Shown: positions 63,529 through 64,000 of the stretch, in pieces
Layout: each line of letters starts with the position of its first letter
How positions within the stretch are numbered: the stretch's first letter is position 1
From: Galbibacter sp035306585
Lineage (GTDB): Bacteria > Bacteroidota > Bacteroidia > Flavobacteriales > Flavobacteriaceae
Direction: 5' to 3'
NCBI RefSeq assembly: GCF_035306585.1
Contig: NZ_DATGNU010000044.1
Location: forward strand, 1-64,000
Length of the DNA: 64,000 nt
The notes under the pieces: generated by a model
Database searches by the model: none
Seen by the model: only the letters and a program-made list of their open reading frames with translations
Told to the model about the DNA's origin: nothing
Position numbers and translations under genes: made by a program

Positions 63529-64000
63529 GAATGATCACTGATTTATATAATCCTTCAGGGGAAATCAGACTCATTTTTTTCAATCCCTTGGGAATGACCT
63601 CTGAGTATTGGTTGAGAGATCTTCAAATTCAAGACCACTTAAACCAATTTGAGCTTGTCTTTACGGACTATCCAGGCTATCGTAAATCCGCTCATATGTC
63701 CTGCGAGAGTTTTGAGGAATTAGCTTCTTATTTTTACCAGGAATATGCGCAACTCCCTCCAAAGGAGAGCATATGCATTGGTGCAAGTTATGGTGGAAAT
63801 CTCGCCTCAAAATTCACCCAGTTATACGCATCCTCTAAAAAAATAATTCTCATTGGAAGTATTCCATATTCCGATTCCTTCGATTGTACATTCTATGACA
63901 TTCTCAAAGAGACCTTAAACCAAAATAAATTATTTGATTTCTCTAAATACCTTACTGATTTTAGTTATACAGAAAAGGAACGAGAAGAGAATCCATTTTT
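63525..64000 (+). CDS. Alpha/beta hydrolase (partial, runs off the window)
   Basis: The first 158 codons of a hydrolase whose stop lies beyond the window. The oxyanion region is FFNPLGMTSEYW, followed by FTDYPGYRKS and the nucleophile elbow IGASYGGN (GxSxG), so Ser is the likely nucleophile. The His and acid residues would lie further on. It overlaps the arginase stop in ATGA and so belongs to the peptide operon. It could be a thioesterase releasing or proofreading an acyl chain, a serine peptidase, or an acyltransferase. Confidence 0.75.
   Translation, partial: MRMITDLYNPSGEIRLIFFNPLGMTSEYWLRDLQIQDHLNQFELVFTDYPGYRKSAHMSCESFEELASYFYQEYAQLPPKESICIGASYGGNLASKFTQLYASSKKIILIGSIPYSDSFDCTFYDILKETLNQNKLFDFSKYLTDFSYTEKEREENPF

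Noticed and set aside
1..64000. CRISPR arrays, tRNA/rRNA genes, insertion sequences, integrase or attachment sites
   Set aside because: I found no regularly spaced repeats, no cloverleaf with a CCA end, no transposase or integrase motif; by eye this is not exhaustive and a tRNAscan/ISfinder run would settle it.

Overview
The window looks like a chromosomal segment of a marine-type Flavobacteriaceae (Bacteroidota). The evidence is the SusC/SusD outer-membrane pair, GH97 and GH65 starch enzymes, the mevalonate pathway, an arsenosugar-type operon, Bacteroidota-style -7 boxes (TAnnTTTG) and weak ribosome binding sites. I saw no tRNA, rRNA, CRISPR array, insertion sequence or phage gene.

Layout, left to right. 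(1) 75-7792, + strand: a subclass B1 metallo-beta-lactamase, a ClC channel, an OsmC protein, a frameshifted DUF417/YkgB gene, a YgiD-type dioxygenase, a TRIC-type channel, then glpK-glpF for glycerol uptake. (2) 7806-15759, - strand: a molybdenum-cofactor operon read moaD-moaA-moaC-mobA-moeB-(TauE/SafE)-moeA-xdhC-mocA, preceded by a NagD-type phosphatase. No moaE is present. XdhC and MocA point to a xanthine-dehydrogenase-type enzyme encoded elsewhere. (3) 15893-19717, + strand: arsenosugar-type genes (AhpD-like protein, ArsS radical SAM, DUF2064 glycosyltransferase, purine nucleoside phosphorylase) and a sterol-desaturase-like protein, then clpP and a terminator. (4) 20472-26997, + strand: a flavoprotein/Fe-S membrane protein pair and three membrane-linked glycosyltransferases. 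(5) 27288-32593, - strand: an RluB-type pseudouridine synthase lacking the usual Asp, a UbiA prenyltransferase, mevalonate kinase, diphosphomevalonate decarboxylase and a BaiN-type flavoprotein. (6) 32614-52418: a starch/maltodextrin utilisation locus around a LacI regulator. The - strand carries GDPD, two GH13, GH97, GH65, beta-phosphoglucomutase and an MFS transporter; the + strand carries susC, susD, susE and a SusG-like amylase. A 17-base sequence is repeated upstream of both the transporter and susC.

(7) 52865-64000, all + strand and running off the right edge, is the most interesting part. A small type II fatty-acid/polyene-like set (AMP-dependent ligase, phosphopantetheinyl transferase, FabZ-like dehydratase, a KS with its CLF-like dead partner, FabG, ACP) is followed by a CPBP membrane protease. 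Next come two tiny homologous genes of 42 and 45 codons that look like RiPP precursors. They are followed by a DUF2306-like membrane protein, an M50 metalloprotease with an N-terminal PqqD-like domain, an arginase-fold enzyme with its own N-terminal PqqD-like domain, and an alpha/beta hydrolase cut by the window end. The simplest reading is an uncharacterised RiPP pathway in which a peptide arginase converts core arginine to ornithine. The adjacent acyl-building genes may supply a lipid or polyene group, giving a lipidated ornithine peptide. The arginase and protease assignments rest on visible motifs; the hybrid-product idea is inference.
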